Under the pieces are notes generated by a model. It did not search any database. It saw nothing but the letters and a program-made list of their open reading frames with translations, and was not told the origin of the DNA. From positions 1 through 53,252 of the forward strand of contig JAFYGI010000043.1 of assembly GCA_017543265.1 (NCBI GenBank): a stretch of DNA of 53,252 nucleotides, written 5' to 3'. Positions 53,060 through 53,252 of the stretch are shown piece after piece. The position numbers and the translations under genes were made by a program. This stretch comes from Bacillota bacterium (GTDB lineage Bacteria; Bacillota; Clostridia; Lachnospirales; CAG-274). The number at the start of each line of letters is the position of its first letter. Within the stretch, counting starts at the first letter, position 1.

Positions 53060-53252
53060 ATGGAAGGTTGGATAAAACTGCACAGAAAAATCGCGGCGTG
53101 GGAGTGGTACAAGGACCCGAACGTATCGCGGCTATTTATACATCTGCTGCTTTTTGCGGTATACAGGCCGTGCAGGTGGGCGGGCACGCAGCTTATGCCG
53201 GGGCAGTATGTAACAACGATGGCTCGGCTGTCGGAGGAAACGGGGATGTCGC
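53060..53252 (+). CDS. Phage/ICE-type replisome-organiser-like protein (3' end beyond window)
   Basis: The frame opens at ATG 53060 after a strong AAAGGAGG and continues to the edge. The first 64 residues (EGWIKLHRKIAAWEWYKDPN, LFIHLLLFAVYRP, QYVTTMARLSEETGMS) match the N-terminal winged-helix domain common in prophage and conjugative-element replication proteins of Clostridia. It suggests a mobile element begins at or near the right edge, with the tandem repeats as possible origin or operator. Confidence 0.75.
   Translation, partial: MEGWIKLHRKIAAWEWYKDPNVSRLFIHLLLFAVYRPCRWAGTQLMPGQYVTTMARLSEETGMS

Overview
The window looks like a chromosomal segment of a spore-forming, Gram-positive Clostridia-type anaerobe (Bacillota). 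Support: HPr kinase with a Crh-like HPr, WhiA and RapZ, the cotJABC spore-coat operon, a YaaL-like/BofA/SpoIIP/CwlD sporulation cluster, a T-box leader, sigma-A promoters with 17-bp spacing, Rex-type operators and many lipoproteins. A large secreted pectate lyase with a dockerin-like module suggests a plant-fibre habitat such as gut or rumen. The exact taxon is an inference I cannot confirm from the sequence alone.

Layout. 1-1080: a nitroreductase cut by the left edge and a small membrane protein, both downstream of a T-box leader. 1093-6946: a minus-strand operon hprK, ROK glucokinase, membrane protein, murB, (orf), rapZ, whiA, crh-like, which joins carbon-catabolite signalling to cell-wall and division functions; yvcK/glmR is absent between rapZ and whiA. 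7031-9184: intergenic repeat, iron alcohol dehydrogenase with Rex sites, structured repeat, then a folB-folK fusion. 10004-13523: secreted carboxypeptidase, FG-GAP-like lipoprotein, acetyltransferase. 13796-19857 (plus strand): DUF4321, maf, acetyltransferase, a decayed zeta-toxin locus, yefM-yoeB, a radical SAM pair and a lipoprotein. 19918-26005 (minus): glmU, pectate lyase, pilT. 26196-31591 (plus): SDR, LRR surface protein, glnA with a leader attenuator, an ANTAR regulator, cotJABC. 31621-32256 (minus): a 41-aa peptide gene and a coding frame without a start codon. 32360-34376: sporulation cluster. 34754-41618 (minus): RNase G, ECF S-component, HAD phosphatase, rsfS, nadD-yqeK, TIM-barrel isomerase, ispD, unknown. 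42086-42886: deacetylase. 42959-48464 (minus): eno, gpmI, tpiA, pgk. 48611-52506: lipoprotein, serC-serA. 52515-end: tandem repeats, promoter, structured repeat and a phage-like replication protein cut by the right edge.

The least explained signals are two dispersed repeat families. Family B has two copies, 9011-9184 and 52678-52908; it keeps short conserved blocks while at least one hairpin at the same place has changed both arms, as expected for a structured RNA or single-stranded DNA element. Family A has three copies near 7031, 34374 and 41702, with variable-stem hairpins, a TAATGCAACG inverted pair and internal direct repeats. Other points of interest are the T-box over a non-synthetase operon, the glnA terminator/antiterminator facing an ANTAR regulator with no phospho-acceptor Asp, and the start-less reading frame beside a small peptide gene.
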